Source: Tissierellales bacterium (GTDB taxonomy: Bacteria; Bacillota_A; Clostridia; Tissierellales; JASKZW01). From it: a DNA stretch of 20,342 nucleotides. The stretch lies in the NCBI GenBank assembly GCA_030147425.1, contig JASKZW010000035.1, positions 1 through 20,342 of the forward strand, given 5' to 3'. The notes below the pieces were generated by a model. It saw only the letters and a list, made by a program, of their open reading frames with translations. It did not search any database and was not told where the DNA came from. Below, in pieces: positions 1-8,289 of this stretch (its first letter is position 1; each line of letters begins with the position of its first letter). Position numbers and translations under genes: made by a program.

Positions 1-81
1 TTTGGTGGAAGATTGTTTGATAATATAGCAAGTATAAGGAGAATATTACTTTCTAAATACCAAGATAGAATTAAACATTAA
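1..81 (+). CDS. 3' end of an unidentified gene (partial)
   Basis: An open frame enters from the left edge and stops at TAA 79-81, giving the last 26 residues of a protein that ends in YQDRIKH. The tail is basic and has no motif I recognise. Its position just upstream of ftsZ makes a division or envelope protein such as FtsA plausible, but the sequence does not show that. It could also be a chance open frame, because 26 codons is weak evidence. The 94 bases between this stop and ftsZ are AT-rich, with no convincing promoter or terminator, so read-through into ftsZ is possible. Confidence 0.45.
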   Translation, partial: FGGRLFDNIASIRRILLSKYQDRIKH

Positions 82-175
82 TTTAAAATATATGATAATA
101 TAGAATTAGATAACTTATGTCTTAAAAGGGTTATTTAGGGGTTATTATAAAAAGAATTAAGAGGAGGTATAAACT

Positions 176-1279
176 GTGTTTGATATTGAAGTTGAAGAAT
201 TTGCAAAAATCAAAGTAATAGGAGTTGGTGGTGGGGGTAACAATGCAGTTAATAGAATGATAGACTGTGGTGTTCAAGGAATAGACTTTATAGCTATGAA
301 TACAGATATTCAAGCTTTAGAAGCATCGAAAGCAGCTAGTAAGATACAAATAGGGGAAAAAATAACAAAGGGATTAGGTGCAGGAGCTAACCCAGATGTA
401 GGAATGAAGGCAGCTGAAGAAAATAGAAATGAAATAGCAGATATATTAATGGGAACAGATATGGTTTTTATTACAGCAGGAATGGGTGGTGGGACAGGAA
501 CTGGGGCAGCACCAATTGTTGCTGAGATAGCAAAGGAATTAGGTATACTTACTGTCGGTGTAGTTACTAAGCCTTTTACTTTTGAAGGAAGAAGAAGGCA
601 GGTTCATGCAGATAAAGGAATTGAAGAATTAAAGAGTAAGGTAGATACTTTAGTAACCGTTCCGAATGATAGATTATTACAGGTTGCTGAAAAAAATACA
701 AGCATGGTAGAAGCTTTTGCTATGGCTGATGAAATTTTAAAACAAGGAATCCAAGGAATTTCTGACCTAATAGCAGTTCCTAGCATGATAAACTTAGACT
801 TTGCAGACGTAAAAACGATTATGTATAACAAAGGTATAGCCCATATGGGAATAGGTCAGGCATCAGGAGAAGACAGGGCAATAGAAGCGGCAAAATTAGC
901 TGTTCAAAGTCCACTTCTAGAAACATCTATTGATGGTGCTAAGGCAGTTTTATTAAATATAACTGGTGGAGGAAATCTAGGTTTATTTGAAGTTAATGAA
1001 GCAGCAGATCTAATAAGACAGGCTGTAGATGAAGATGCAAACATAATCTTTGGAGCAGGAGTAGATGAATCTTTAGGTGATGACTTAAAGATAACTGTAA
1101 TAGCAACAGGCTTTGATGAGGAAGTTGAAGATAGGGTTATGAAAACACAAACAAAGCTTAATATAGATTCTAAAGAAAAAGAAGAGGAAGGAACAGAAGA
1201 AGAAGAAGAAAAAAAAGATGAGCTAGAAGAATTTGATTTAGGAGATTTGGATATACCAACTTTCCTAAGAAAAGATTAA
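176..1279 (+). CDS. ftsZ: Cell division GTPase FtsZ
   Basis: Tubulin-like GTPase that polymerises at mid-cell into the Z ring and recruits the division machinery. The start is GTG at 176, 6 bases after the ribosome site GAGGAGG (161-167). The 367-residue protein has the nucleotide-binding glycine loop [12 protein letters not shown] at 16-27, the tubulin signature GGGTGTG at 104-110, and the T7 synergy loop NLDFADV at 206-212. That loop carries the two Asp residues (208, 211) that complete the active site of the next subunit. The globular core ends near residue 313. A linker follows that is very rich in Glu and Lys at about 332-352, and then the C-terminal peptide DIPTFLRKD (359-367), which in this family binds FtsA, SepF or similar partners. 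Length is usual. nrdR follows after a 24-base gap, probably in the same transcript. Confidence 0.98.
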   Translation: MFDIEVEEFAKIKVIGVGGGGNNAVNRMIDCGVQGIDFIAMNTDIQALEASKAASKIQIGEKITKGLGAGANPDVGMKAAEENRNEIADILMGTDMVFITAGMGGGTGTGAAPIVAEIAKELGILTVGVVTKPFTFEGRRRQVHADKGIEELKSKVDTLVTVPNDRLLQVAEKNTSMVEAFAMADEILKQGIQGISDLIAVPSMINLDFADVKTIMYNKGIAHMGIGQASGEDRAIEAAKLAVQSPLLETSIDGAKAVLLNITGGGNLGLFEVNEAADLIRQAVDEDANIIFGAGVDESLGDDLKITVIATGFDEEVEDRVMKTQTKLNIDSKEKEEEGTEEEEEKKDELEEFDLGDLDIPTFLRKD

Positions 1280-1303
1280 CTTTATTAGAAAGGAGGCTTT
1301 CTT

Positions 1304-1759
1304 ATGAAATGTCCTTTTTGTGCTTGTTGCAATAGTAAGGTAGTAGACTCAAGGCCAACAGAAGAAGGAAGTATTATTAGACGTAGAAGAGAGTGTAACT
1401 CATGTGGTAAAAGATTTACCACATATGAAAAGGTAGAAGAGATACCTTTAATGATTGTAAAAAAAGATGGAAATAGGGAAAGTTATGATAGGAATAAGGT
1501 TATAAATGGAATAGTGAAGGCTTGTGAGAAAAGACCTGTTAGTTTAAATGAAATAGAAGATCTAGTAGATGATGTAGAGAAGGACTTATATAGTTTAATG
1601 GACAAGGAAGTCTCTAGCAACTATGTAGGAGAAGTTATTATGGAAAAATTAAAGGAAGTAGATGAGGTTTCCTATGTTAGATTTGCTTCTGTTTATAGGC
1701 AATTTGCAGATATAAATACTTTTAAAGAAGAATTAGAAAAACTATTAGGAGAAAAATAG
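1304..1759 (+). CDS. nrdR: Transcriptional repressor NrdR
   Basis: Zinc-ribbon/ATP-cone repressor that senses ATP/dATP and shuts down ribonucleotide reductase genes. The 151-residue protein has the family N-terminus MKCPFC, Zn ligands C3, C6, C31 and C34, the conserved RRRREC stretch (26-31) and [10 protein letters not shown]. An ATP-cone domain follows from about residue 49 ([15 protein letters not shown]) to 139. Full length for the family. Two extra Cys residues (C8, C9) sit in the first zinc knuckle. The ribosome site AAAGGAGG lies just before ATG 1304. No ribonucleotide reductase gene is present in the window, so its targets are elsewhere. The nrdR-pgeF pairing is common in Clostridia. 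Identification is firm. Confidence 0.97.
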   Translation: MKCPFCACCNSKVVDSRPTEEGSIIRRRRECNSCGKRFTTYEKVEEIPLMIVKKDGNRESYDRNKVINGIVKACEKRPVSLNEIEDLVDDVEKDLYSLMDKEVSSNYVGEVIMEKLKEVDEVSYVRFASVYRQFADINTFKEELEKLLGEK

Positions 1760-1769
1760 GTGTTGTCTT

Positions 1770-2486
1770 ATGATAGAAATAATAGAAAAAAATAAGGTGA
1801 ATTTTAAGTTTAAATCTATAGCTGACAGCAATATAGGACATTTATTTACATCTAGAAATGGCTTTCAAACTGAAGAAGAGGTTAAGGATTATTTTACTGC
1901 TAATTATTTGGTGAAATTAAAGCAAGTTCATGGAGATAGGGTATATTCAGTTACAGAAAGTTTTTTAGAAGAATTTGAAAAACTTCCAGAACTAGAAGGA
2001 GACGGATTAGTTACTAGTAGAAAGGATGTACTTCTTTTAACCTATCATGCAGACTGCCTACCTTTATACCTGATTGATCAGAAAAGACAGGTTATAGGCT
2101 TGGCCCATTCAGGTTGGAAGGGTACCTATAAAAACATATTGGATAAAGTAGTTTCCCTAATGAAAGAGGATTATAAGTGTAAGGAACAGGATATTAAGCT
2201 ATATATAGGTCCAGGTATAGATAGCTGTTGTTATGAAGTTAGCCAGGATTTATATGAAAAATTTAGGAAGAAATATCCTCAAGCAGAAAAAGCATTTTCT
2301 TTTAGGGAAGGCTCTTACTATCTATCTTTATCAGAAATAGTAAGTTATCAAGCTAGTTTACTTTTAAAAGATTTTAATATATACAATTCTAAAATTTGTA
2401 CTTCCTGTAATTTAGATAACTTTTATTCATACAGGAAGGAAGATGGAAGGACTGGAAGAATGTTAGCTGGTATTATATTAAAGTAA
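1770..2486 (+). CDS. pgeF: Peptidoglycan editing factor / YfiH (YlmD)-family purine nucleoside enzyme
   Basis: Member of the DUF152 'multicopper polyphenol oxidase' family. Characterised members act on purine nucleosides (adenosine deaminase and phosphorylase activities), and the E. coli homolog YfiH prevents mis-incorporation in peptidoglycan precursors. The 238-residue protein shows the expected metal-site motifs: KQVHGD (H54), YHADCLPLY (H93, C96) and LAHSGWKGT (H113). The family blocks GPGIDSCCYEVS and SCNLDNFYSYRKEDGRTGRM also occur. It starts 10 bases after the nrdR stop behind a modest AGGTG ribosome site. Which of the reported activities matters here cannot be read from the sequence. 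Confidence 0.92.
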   Translation: MIEIIEKNKVNFKFKSIADSNIGHLFTSRNGFQTEEEVKDYFTANYLVKLKQVHGDRVYSVTESFLEEFEKLPELEGDGLVTSRKDVLLLTYHADCLPLYLIDQKRQVIGLAHSGWKGTYKNILDKVVSLMKEDYKCKEQDIKLYIGPGIDSCCYEVSQDLYEKFRKKYPQAEKAFSFREGSYYLSLSEIVSYQASLLLKDFNIYNSKICTSCNLDNFYSYRKEDGRTGRMLAGIILK

Positions 2487-2499
2487 TTGGAGTGTTCTT

Positions 2500-3804
2500 A
2501 TGAATTTATTTGAAATGAATATGGAAAAACAATTGGAAAAACAAGCTCCTTTAGCTAGTAGGATGAGGCCTGAAAGTTTAGAGGGTTTTGTGGGTCAGGA
2601 ACATATTGTAGGCAAGAATAGATTCCTATCTAGATCTATAAAGTCAGATAGGATTAGTTCTATGATTTTTTACGGACCTCCAGGAACAGGAAAAACTACT
2701 TTAGCTAATATTATTGCTAAGGAAACTAGTATGAATTTTGAAGAGTTATCTGCTGTAAGGGCAGGGGTAAAGGATATAAGGCAAGTTATTGAAAAGTCAG
2801 AAGAACTTTTAAAAATATATAGTAAAAGGACTATAGTTTTTATTGATGAAATTCATAGATTTAACAAGGCCCAGCAAGATGCACTTTTACCTTATGTAGA
2901 AAAGGGTCTTATAATTTTAATAGGGGCAACAACAGAAAATCCTTATTTTGAAGTAAATAAGGCTCTTTTATCAAGGCTAACCCTATTAGAGTTAAAAAAA
3001 CTATCTGATGAAGATTTGAAAAAACTTTTAAATATGGCCCTTAGGGATAAGGAAAAGGGACTAGGTGAATATAAAGTTCATTTAGAAGATAGGGCTTTAG
3101 ATTATTTGATAAATCAGTCTAATGGGGATGGTAGGTTTGCCTTAAATTCTTTAGAGATAAGTGTTTTGTCTACAGACAAGGATGAAGATGGCATTATAAG
3201 GATAGACAAGGAAAGTTTAGAAAACTCTTTAATGAAGAAAAATATAAATTATGATAAAGATGGGGAGGAACACTATAATATCATATCAGCCTATATAAAG
3301 AGCATGAGAGGCTCAGATCCAGATGCAGCCTTATACTGGCTTGCTAGAATGATAGAGGCTGGCGAGGATCCAAAATTCATAGCAAGAAGACTGGTTATAT
3401 TTGCAGCTGAGGACATAGGCTTGGCTGATCCTAATGCACTAGTTATAGCAGACTCAGTATTTAATTCCATATCTTATATTGGGATGCCTGAGGCTAGGAT
3501 TATACTTTCCCAAGGAACTATATACATGGCTACAGCTGAAAAAAGTAACACAGCTTATAGGGCTATAGATAGGGCTCTAGAGGATGTAAAAAACAAGGCT
3601 TTAGAAGATGTGCCAGAACACCTACATGATAGTACAAGTAAGAGATTAAAGGGAAAGAAGGCTGTAAAGGAGTACAAATATCCTCACGATTATGATAATG
3701 CCTATGTAGAGCAGGAATATATGGCTAGGAAAGTTTCTTATTACAAGCCTAAGGATTTAGGTTATGAAAAATTTATAAAGGATAGGCTTGACAAACTAAG
3801 ATAA
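2500..3804 (+). CDS. rarA: Replication-associated recombination protein RarA (MgsA), AAA+ ATPase
   Basis: AAA+ ATPase of the RarA/MgsA/WRNIP1 family, which acts at stalled replication forks together with SSB. The 434-residue protein has Walker A GPPGTGKT at 59-66, Walker B FIDE at 114-117 followed by HRFNKAQQDALLP, sensor 1 ATTEN at 143-147, and ALLSRL just after. The C-terminal tetramerisation region starts around 270 (GSDPDAALYWLARMI, then RRLVIFAAEDIGLADP). Near the end it has the family block KYPHDYDNAYVEQEYM. Full length. ATG 2500 is preceded by GGAG at 2489-2492 and is 13 bases after pgeF, so it is probably the last gene of the ftsZ operon. The -35 box of the asnS promoter lies inside its last codons. 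Confidence 0.95.
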   Translation: MNLFEMNMEKQLEKQAPLASRMRPESLEGFVGQEHIVGKNRFLSRSIKSDRISSMIFYGPPGTGKTTLANIIAKETSMNFEELSAVRAGVKDIRQVIEKSEELLKIYSKRTIVFIDEIHRFNKAQQDALLPYVEKGLIILIGATTENPYFEVNKALLSRLTLLELKKLSDEDLKKLLNMALRDKEKGLGEYKVHLEDRALDYLINQSNGDGRFALNSLEISVLSTDKDEDGIIRIDKESLENSLMKKNINYDKDGEEHYNIISAYIKSMRGSDPDAALYWLARMIEAGEDPKFIARRLVIFAAEDIGLADPNALVIADSVFNSISYIGMPEARIILSQGTIYMATAEKSNTAYRAIDRALEDVKNKALEDVPEHLHDSTSKRLKGKKAVKEYKYPHDYDNAYVEQEYMARKVSYYKPKDLGYEKFIKDRLDKLR

Positions 3805-3817
3805 TTTCAACTATAAT
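3788..3817 (+). promoter_or_regulatory. Promoter of asnS (sigma-A type)
   Basis: TTGACA at 3788-3793 and TATAAT at 3812-3817 are both perfect consensus boxes, 18 bases apart. The -35 box lies within the last codons of rarA. Transcription would begin near 3824, just before the T-box leader. Confidence 0.75.
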
Positions 3818-3823
3818 AGATAA

Positions 3824-4057
3824 AAGATTAAAGCAAGGATAGGGACAAGTAGATAGGATTATTTTATTACAGGGAGCTAGGATTAAGTGAGAACCTAGCA
3901 TAAAAGCTCTTATTGAAAACACCCTTGAGCATCTAACCGAAATAATAGTAGGCTTAGACGGTTGTACCGTTAAAACTAATCTGAGTGATATAGTTTTATA
4001 TAACTAGGGTGGTACCGCGGATAATTACCTTCGTCCCTTATGGATGGGGGTTTTTTT
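3824..4057 (+). promoter_or_regulatory. T-box leader controlling asnS (specifier AAC, Asn)
   Basis: tRNA-sensing riboswitch that allows read-through into asnS when uncharged tRNA-Asn binds. The canonical T-box sequence AGGGTGGTACCGCGG is at 4006-4020. Stem I is closed by GGG 3842-3844 with CCC 3922-3924. Its specifier loop has AGTA (3848-3851) on the 5' side and GAA (3915-3917) on the 3' side, followed directly by AAC at 3918-3920, an Asn codon. The stem I block TACAGGGAGCTA (3868-3879) is identical in the leuS leader. The leader ends in an intrinsic terminator (listed separately). The bulge that pairs with the tRNA 3' end reads TGGT. The start at 3824 is inferred from the promoter. Confidence 0.92.
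4028..4057 (+). terminator. T-box regulated terminator before asnS
   Basis: CCTTCGTCC (4028-4036) pairs with GGATGGGGG (4042-4050), including three G-T/U pairs, across the loop CTTAT. Seven T residues follow (4051-4057). The antiterminator formed with the T-box sequence would be the alternative fold. Confidence 0.85.
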
Positions 4058-4084
4058 ATTTTAATTTTGGAAGGAGATGATTAT

Positions 4085-5473
4085 ATGTCTTTAGATATAA
4101 AAGATTTATTTGTAGAAAAAGATAAGTATTTAGATGAAGAAATAAGTGTATATGGTTGGATAAGGGCATCAAGAGGATCAAAAAAAGTAGGTTTTATAGA
4201 ATTAAATGATGGAACTTCCTTTGAAAACTTACAGGTAGTTTATAGTACTGATTTAGGCAACTTTGAAGAAATAAGAAAGTATCCTTTAAGTACAGCTATA
4301 AAGGTTACTGGTAAATTAGTGGAAACTCCAAACGCTAAGCAAGATTTTGAGGTTCAAGCAAGTGAGATAAGTTTAGAAGGAATTAGTTCTGAAAAATATC
4401 CTTTACAAAATAAGAAACATACCTATGAGTACTTAAGAAGTATAGCTCATTTAAGACCTAGAAGTAGAACTTTTAGTGCAGTATTTAGGGTAAGATCATT
4501 AATTGCCTATGCTATTCACAAGTTCTTTAATGAAAGAGGATTTGTTTATGTTCACACACCTATTATAACGGGTAGTGACGCTGAAGGTGCAGGGGAAATG
4601 TTTAAGGTAACTAACTTTGACTTAGCTAATGTGCCTTTAACAGAAGAAAAAGAAATAGACTATACAAAAGATTTTTTTGGTAAAGAAACTAATCTAACAG
4701 TTAGTGGTCAATTAGAAGGAGAGGCCTATGCCTTAGCCTATAAAAAAATATATACTTTTGGGCCAACATTTAGGGCAGAAAACTCTAACACAGCAAGACA
4801 TGCAGCTGAGTTCTGGATGGTAGAGCCAGAAATTGCCTTTGCTGACTTAAAAGACAATATTGAATTAGCAGAAGATATGATGAAATATATTATAAATTAT
4901 GTATTAGAACACGCACCTAAGGAAATGGAATTCTTTAATGAGAATATAGATAATGGGCTATTAGATCGTTTAGAGAATATTGTAAGCTCTGACTTTGCAT
5001 GTATAACATATACAGAAGCTATAGATATCTTACTAGATTCTGGAGTTGACTTTGACTATCCAGTTGAGTGGGGAATAGATTTAAAAACAGAACATGAAAG
5101 ATATTTATCAGAAAAAGTTTACAAGGGACCAGTTTTTGTAACAGATTATCCTAAGGATATAAAGGCTTTCTATATGAGGCTAAATGATGATGGGAAAACT
5201 GTAGCAGCTATGGACTTGTTAGTTCCAGGAGTAGGAGAAATTATTGGTGGAAGCCAAAGGGAAGAAAGAATTGATATTCTAGAAGAAAGAATTAAGGAAA
5301 TGGGTATGGATTTAGAAGACTATTGGTGGTATTTAGACTTAAGAAAATATGGTGGAGCTAAGCATGCAGGCTTTGGATTGGGATTTGAAAGGGCTGTAAT
5401 GTATTTAACAGGAATGACTAATATAAGAGACGTTATTCCATTCCCTAGAACAGTAGGTAATGCAGAATTTTAA
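4085..5473 (+). CDS. asnS: Asparagine-tRNA ligase (AsnRS)
   Basis: Class IIb synthetase that charges tRNA-Asn with asparagine in the cytoplasm. I place the start at ATG 4085, 8 bases after AAGGAG (4071-4076). An in-frame upstream ATG at 4040 lies inside the T-box terminator and has no ribosome site. The resulting 462-residue protein matches the family length. It has an N-terminal OB-fold anticodon-binding domain (about 18-105), motif 2 around 229-248 ([15 protein letters not shown]), and motif 3 around 430-455 ([15 protein letters not shown], then RDVIPFPR). [14 protein letters not shown] distinguishes AsnRS from AspRS. It is transcribed from its own promoter through a T-box leader with an Asn specifier, which agrees with the enzyme call. 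Confidence 0.97.
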   Translation: MSLDIKDLFVEKDKYLDEEISVYGWIRASRGSKKVGFIELNDGTSFENLQVVYSTDLGNFEEIRKYPLSTAIKVTGKLVETPNAKQDFEVQASEISLEGISSEKYPLQNKKHTYEYLRSIAHLRPRSRTFSAVFRVRSLIAYAIHKFFNERGFVYVHTPIITGSDAEGAGEMFKVTNFDLANVPLTEEKEIDYTKDFFGKETNLTVSGQLEGEAYALAYKKIYTFGPTFRAENSNTARHAAEFWMVEPEIAFADLKDNIELAEDMMKYIINYVLEHAPKEMEFFNENIDNGLLDRLENIVSSDFACITYTEAIDILLDSGVDFDYPVEWGIDLKTEHERYLSEKVYKGPVFVTDYPKDIKAFYMRLNDDGKTVAAMDLLVPGVGEIIGGSQREERIDILEERIKEMGMDLEDYWWYLDLRKYGGAKHAGFGLGFERAVMYLTGMTNIRDVIPFPRTVGNAEF

Positions 5474-5475
5474 TA

Positions 5476-5511
5476 TAGTACTTGCAAATTGTCAGTAAAT
5501 TTGCTATACTA
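5476..5511 (+). repeat. Interrupted inverted repeat over the leuS promoter / asnS 3' end
   Basis: TAGTA (5476-5480) and GCAAATT (5484-5490) are mirrored by AATTTGC (5498-5504) and TACTA (5507-5511). The central loop has 7 bases and there is a small 3/2-base internal bulge. The repeat starts just after the asnS stop and covers both boxes of the leuS promoter. It could be an operator or a weak asnS terminator, but no T-run follows it. Confidence 0.55.
5482..5510 (+). promoter_or_regulatory. Promoter of leuS (sigma-A type)
   Basis: TTGCAA at 5482-5487 and TATACT at 5505-5510, with a 17-base spacer. Each box has one mismatch to consensus. Transcription would start near 5517, upstream of the leuS T-box leader. 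Confidence 0.65.
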
Positions 5512-5521
5512 CATTTTAAAA

Positions 5522-5539
5522 CATAATAAATTTATTATG
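5522..5539. repeat. 18-base perfect palindrome in the leuS leader start
   Basis: CATAATAAA (5522-5530) is followed directly by its exact reverse complement TTTATTATG (5531-5539), with no spacer. It lies at the start of the predicted leuS transcript, before stem I. It could be a dimeric repressor site, or simple AT-rich sequence. Confidence 0.5.
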
Positions 5540-5769
5540 ATGATGGGAAGTAGTAGGCTTTAGTCTTGTCTACAGGGAGCTATCGCTTAGTGGAAGATAG
5601 TGGCAGGCAGGTTGAACTCGTCCCAGAATAGTTAGGGTGAACAAAATAGCCCTAGCCGGTAAATCCGTTATCTTTATTAAGTGAATGATCCTATGGATCA
5701 TTAATTAGGGTGGTACCGCGGAATATTTATGTCTTTCGTCTCTATATATAGGGATGAAAGACATTTTTT
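5540..5769 (+). promoter_or_regulatory. T-box leader controlling leuS (specifier CTC, Leu)
   Basis: This leader fills most of the 320-base gap between asnS and leuS. The T-box sequence AGGGTGGTACCGCGG is at 5707-5721. Stem I is closed by GGGA (5545-5548) with TCCC (5621-5624). The 3' side of the specifier loop is GAA followed by CTC at 5617-5619, a Leu codon and the usual specifier of Leu T-boxes. TACAGGGAGCTA at 5571-5582 repeats a stem I block of the asnS leader. The TGGT bulge fits a tRNA ending ACCA, as tRNA-Leu does. Uncharged tRNA-Leu would stabilise the antiterminator and allow leuS expression. The 5' boundary is approximate. Confidence 0.93.
5731..5769 (+). terminator. T-box regulated terminator before leuS
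   Basis: GTCTTTCGTCTC (5731-5742) pairs with GGGATGAAAGAC (5751-5762) over 12 pairs including two G-T/U pairs. A T-rich tract ATTTTTTA follows. Confidence 0.88.
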
Positions 5770-5793
5770 ATTGAAAATAAAGGAGGAATGATT

Positions 5794-8205
5794 ATGAAAA
5801 CTTATAATCCTAAGGAAATTGAAAGTAAGTGGCAGAAAATTTGGGAGGAAGAAGAGGTTTATAAGGCTGTAGAAGATACAGACAAGGAAAAATACTATAT
5901 ACTAGTAGAATTTCCTTATCCATCAGCAGACGGACTTCACGTTGGCCATGCTAGGCCTTATACAGCCTTAGATATTGTTGCAAGAAAGAAAAGATATGAG
6001 GGCTATAATGTATTATTCCCAATGGGCTGGGACGCATTTGGTCTTCCAACAGAAAACTTTGCTATAAAAAATAAGATTCACCCAGCAAAGGTAACTGAAA
6101 ATAATGTTTCTAACTTTAAAGAGCAACTTCAATCAATAGGTTTTTCCTTTGATTGGTCAAGGGAAATAAATACAACAGATCCAGAATACTATAAATGGAC
6201 CCAGTGGCTATTTTTAAAATTCTATGAAAAAGGATTAGCTTATAAAAAAGAAATGCCTATAAATTGGTGTACTTCCTGTAAGATAGGTTTAGCTAATGAG
6301 GAAGTAGTAGATGGTGGCTGTGAGAGATGTGGTGGAGAAGTAATACAAAAGGTAAAGAATCAATGGATGTTAAAAATTACTGAATATGCAGATAGGCTAA
6401 TAGAGGATTTAGAAGAGGTAGACTTTTTAGACAGTATTAAATCCCAACAAATTAACTGGATAGGTAAGTCAGAAGGGATGAATATCAAATTTAAAATAGA
6501 AGATTTAGATGAAGAACTAACTGTATTTACAACTAGGCCAGATACTATTTTTGGAGCTAGCTATATGGTTATTGCAGCAGAACACCCTATATTAGAAAAA
6601 TACCATGATAAAATAAATAATATAGATGAAATTAGGGAATACAGGGAAAAGGCTGCAAAAAAATCAGACTTTGAAAGAACGGAATTAGCTAAGGAAAAGA
6701 CAGGAATAATGATTGATGGTTTAAAGGCTATTAACCCAGCAACAGGCAAGGAAATACCAATTTGGGTAGCAGACTATGTTTTAATGGGCTATGGAACAGG
6801 AGCTATAATGGCAGTACCAGGCCATGACCAAAGGGACTGGGAGTTTGCTAAAAAATATGATATGCCAATTATAGAAGTAGTAGAAGGCGGAGATGTAAGC
6901 AAGGAAGCTTATACAGATACAGAATCAGGTAAATTAATTAATTCTGACTTTTTAAATGGCTTGGAAGTAGAAGAAGCTATAGAGAAAATGTCAGAATGGC
7001 TAGAAAAGAAAGATTTAGGTGAAAGAAAAGTTAATTATAAATTAAGGGACTGGGTATTTTCCAGACAAAGATATTGGGGAGAACCTATACCATTAGTTCA
7101 CTGTGATGATTGTGGCTGGGTTCCAGTTCCAGAAGATGAATTACCAGTTTTACTACCGGAAGTAGAGAACTATCATCCTACAGACACAGGAGAGTCACCA
7201 TTGGCTGATATTAGGGATTGGGTAGAAACAACTTGTCCTAAGTGTGGAGGTCATGCAGAAAGAGAAACAGACACTATGCCTAACTGGGCAGGTTCATCCT
7301 GGTATTTCTTAAGATATGCAGATCCGCATAATACTGAAGAATTTGCATCTAAGGAAAAGCTTGATTACTGGATGCCAGTAGATTGGTATAATGGTGGAAT
7401 GGAGCATACAACTTTACACTTACTTTACTCAAGATTTTGGCACAAATTCTTCTATGACCTAGGTTTAGTTTCTACACCAGAGCCATATGCTAAGAGAACA
7501 GCTCATGGGATGATTTTAGGTGAAGATAATGTTAAAATGAGTAAATCATTAGGAAATGTAATTAATCCTAGTGTTATAGTTGACGAATATGGAGCAGATA
7601 CTTTAAGAACATATGAAATGTTTATGGGAGACTTTGAACAGTCTGCAGCTTGGTCAGACAATGGAGTAAGGGGAAGCAGAAGATTCTTAGAAAGAGTTTG
7701 GAAGAGTCAAGAATTAGTTGTAGAAGGAAATCAGTATTCTGAAGAGTTAGAAGTTCCGATTAATAAAACAATTAAAAAGGTTTCATATGACTTTGATCAC
7801 TTAAAATTTAATACAGGAATTGCGGCTCTAATGGAATTATTAAATACTTTCCAAGAAAATGGTAAGATAACTGAGAAAGATATGAAGACTTATTTACAAT
7901 TACTAAATCCAGTTGCACCTCATATAACAGAAGAACTATGGGAAGTTCTAGGCTTTGAAGGCAGACTTTATGAGCAGGCTTGGCCAGAGTATGATGAAGC
8001 TAAGACAGTGGAAGATGTTGTTGATATGCCAATCCAGGTAAATGGAAAAGTTAGAGCTACTATAGAAGTAAGCAGAGATGCAGATAAGGAAGAAATCAAG
8101 GAAAAAGCTTTAGAAGATGAAAATGTATTAAAATATATAGAAGGAAAAGATATAGTTAAGGAAATTCATGTACCGGGAAAAATATTTAATATTGTAGTTA
8201 AATAA
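5794..8205 (+). CDS. leuS: Leucine-tRNA ligase (LeuRS)
   Basis: Class Ia synthetase that charges tRNA-Leu and edits mischarged products. I choose ATG 5794, because AGGAGG (5781-5786) is 7 bases upstream of it but only 1 base from the in-frame ATG at 5788. The 803-residue protein has HVGH (49-52, the HIGH motif) and KMSKS (581-585). A zinc knuckle has Cys 159, 162, 176 and 179, and a second Cys4 set lies at 437, 440, 481 and 484. The CP1 editing domain shows [11 protein letters not shown] and [19 protein letters not shown]. Length is normal for bacterial LeuRS. Regulated by a T-box with a Leu specifier. The downstream gap has a T-rich stretch (8224-8232) but no clear hairpin, so read-through into the next gene is possible. 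Confidence 0.98.
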   Translation: MKTYNPKEIESKWQKIWEEEEVYKAVEDTDKEKYYILVEFPYPSADGLHVGHARPYTALDIVARKKRYEGYNVLFPMGWDAFGLPTENFAIKNKIHPAKVTENNVSNFKEQLQSIGFSFDWSREINTTDPEYYKWTQWLFLKFYEKGLAYKKEMPINWCTSCKIGLANEEVVDGGCERCGGEVIQKVKNQWMLKITEYADRLIEDLEEVDFLDSIKSQQINWIGKSEGMNIKFKIEDLDEELTVFTTRPDTIFGASYMVIAAEHPILEKYHDKINNIDEIREYREKAAKKSDFERTELAKEKTGIMIDGLKAINPATGKEIPIWVADYVLMGYGTGAIMAVPGHDQRDWEFAKKYDMPIIEVVEGGDVSKEAYTDTESGKLINSDFLNGLEVEEAIEKMSEWLEKKDLGERKVNYKLRDWVFSRQRYWGEPIPLVHCDDCGWVPVPEDELPVLLPEVENYHPTDTGESPLADIRDWVETTCPKCGGHAERETDTMPNWAGSSWYFLRYADPHNTEEFASKEKLDYWMPVDWYNGGMEHTTLHLLYSRFWHKFFYDLGLVSTPEPYAKRTAHGMILGEDNVKMSKSLGNVINPSVIVDEYGADTLRTYEMFMGDFEQSAAWSDNGVRGSRRFLERVWKSQELVVEGNQYSEELEVPINKTIKKVSYDFDHLKFNTGIAALMELLNTFQENGKITEKDMKTYLQLLNPVAPHITEELWEVLGFEGRLYEQAWPEYDEAKTVEDVVDMPIQVNGKVRATIEVSRDADKEEIKEKALEDENVLKYIEGKDIVKEIHVPGKIFNIVVK

Positions 8206-8264
8206 ATAGTGCTAGCATTTTGTATTTTTTTTATCAATCAGTAGAATTTTAGCTATAAAATATG

Positions 8265-8270
8265 TATAAT
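8265..8270 (+). promoter_or_regulatory. Possible -10 box for the threonine dehydrogenase gene
   Basis: TATAAT lies 20 bases before ATG 8290. The best -35 at a 17-base distance is TAGAAT (8242-8247), a poor match. The region is AT-rich, so this is a weak call. Confidence 0.35.
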
Positions 8271-8289
8271 ATATGTTGGAGGTGCTTTT

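Noticed and set aside
82..175. Promoter for ftsZ
   Set aside because: TATAAA at 146-151 has no acceptable -35 at the right distance; AT-rich sequence gives many chance matches.
604..831. Open frame on the - strand inside ftsZ
   Set aside because: It is a shadow of the ftsZ coding frame, with no ribosome site and no recognisable protein.
4040..4084. Upstream in-frame ATG that would extend AsnRS by 15 residues
   Set aside because: It lies within the T-box terminator stem, has no ribosome site, and the added residues do not match AsnRS. ATG 4085 has AAGGAG at the right distance.
5788..5793. ATG 5788 as the leuS start
   Set aside because: It is only 1 base from AGGAGG; ATG 5794 has the proper 7-base spacing and gives the usual [10 protein letters not shown] start.
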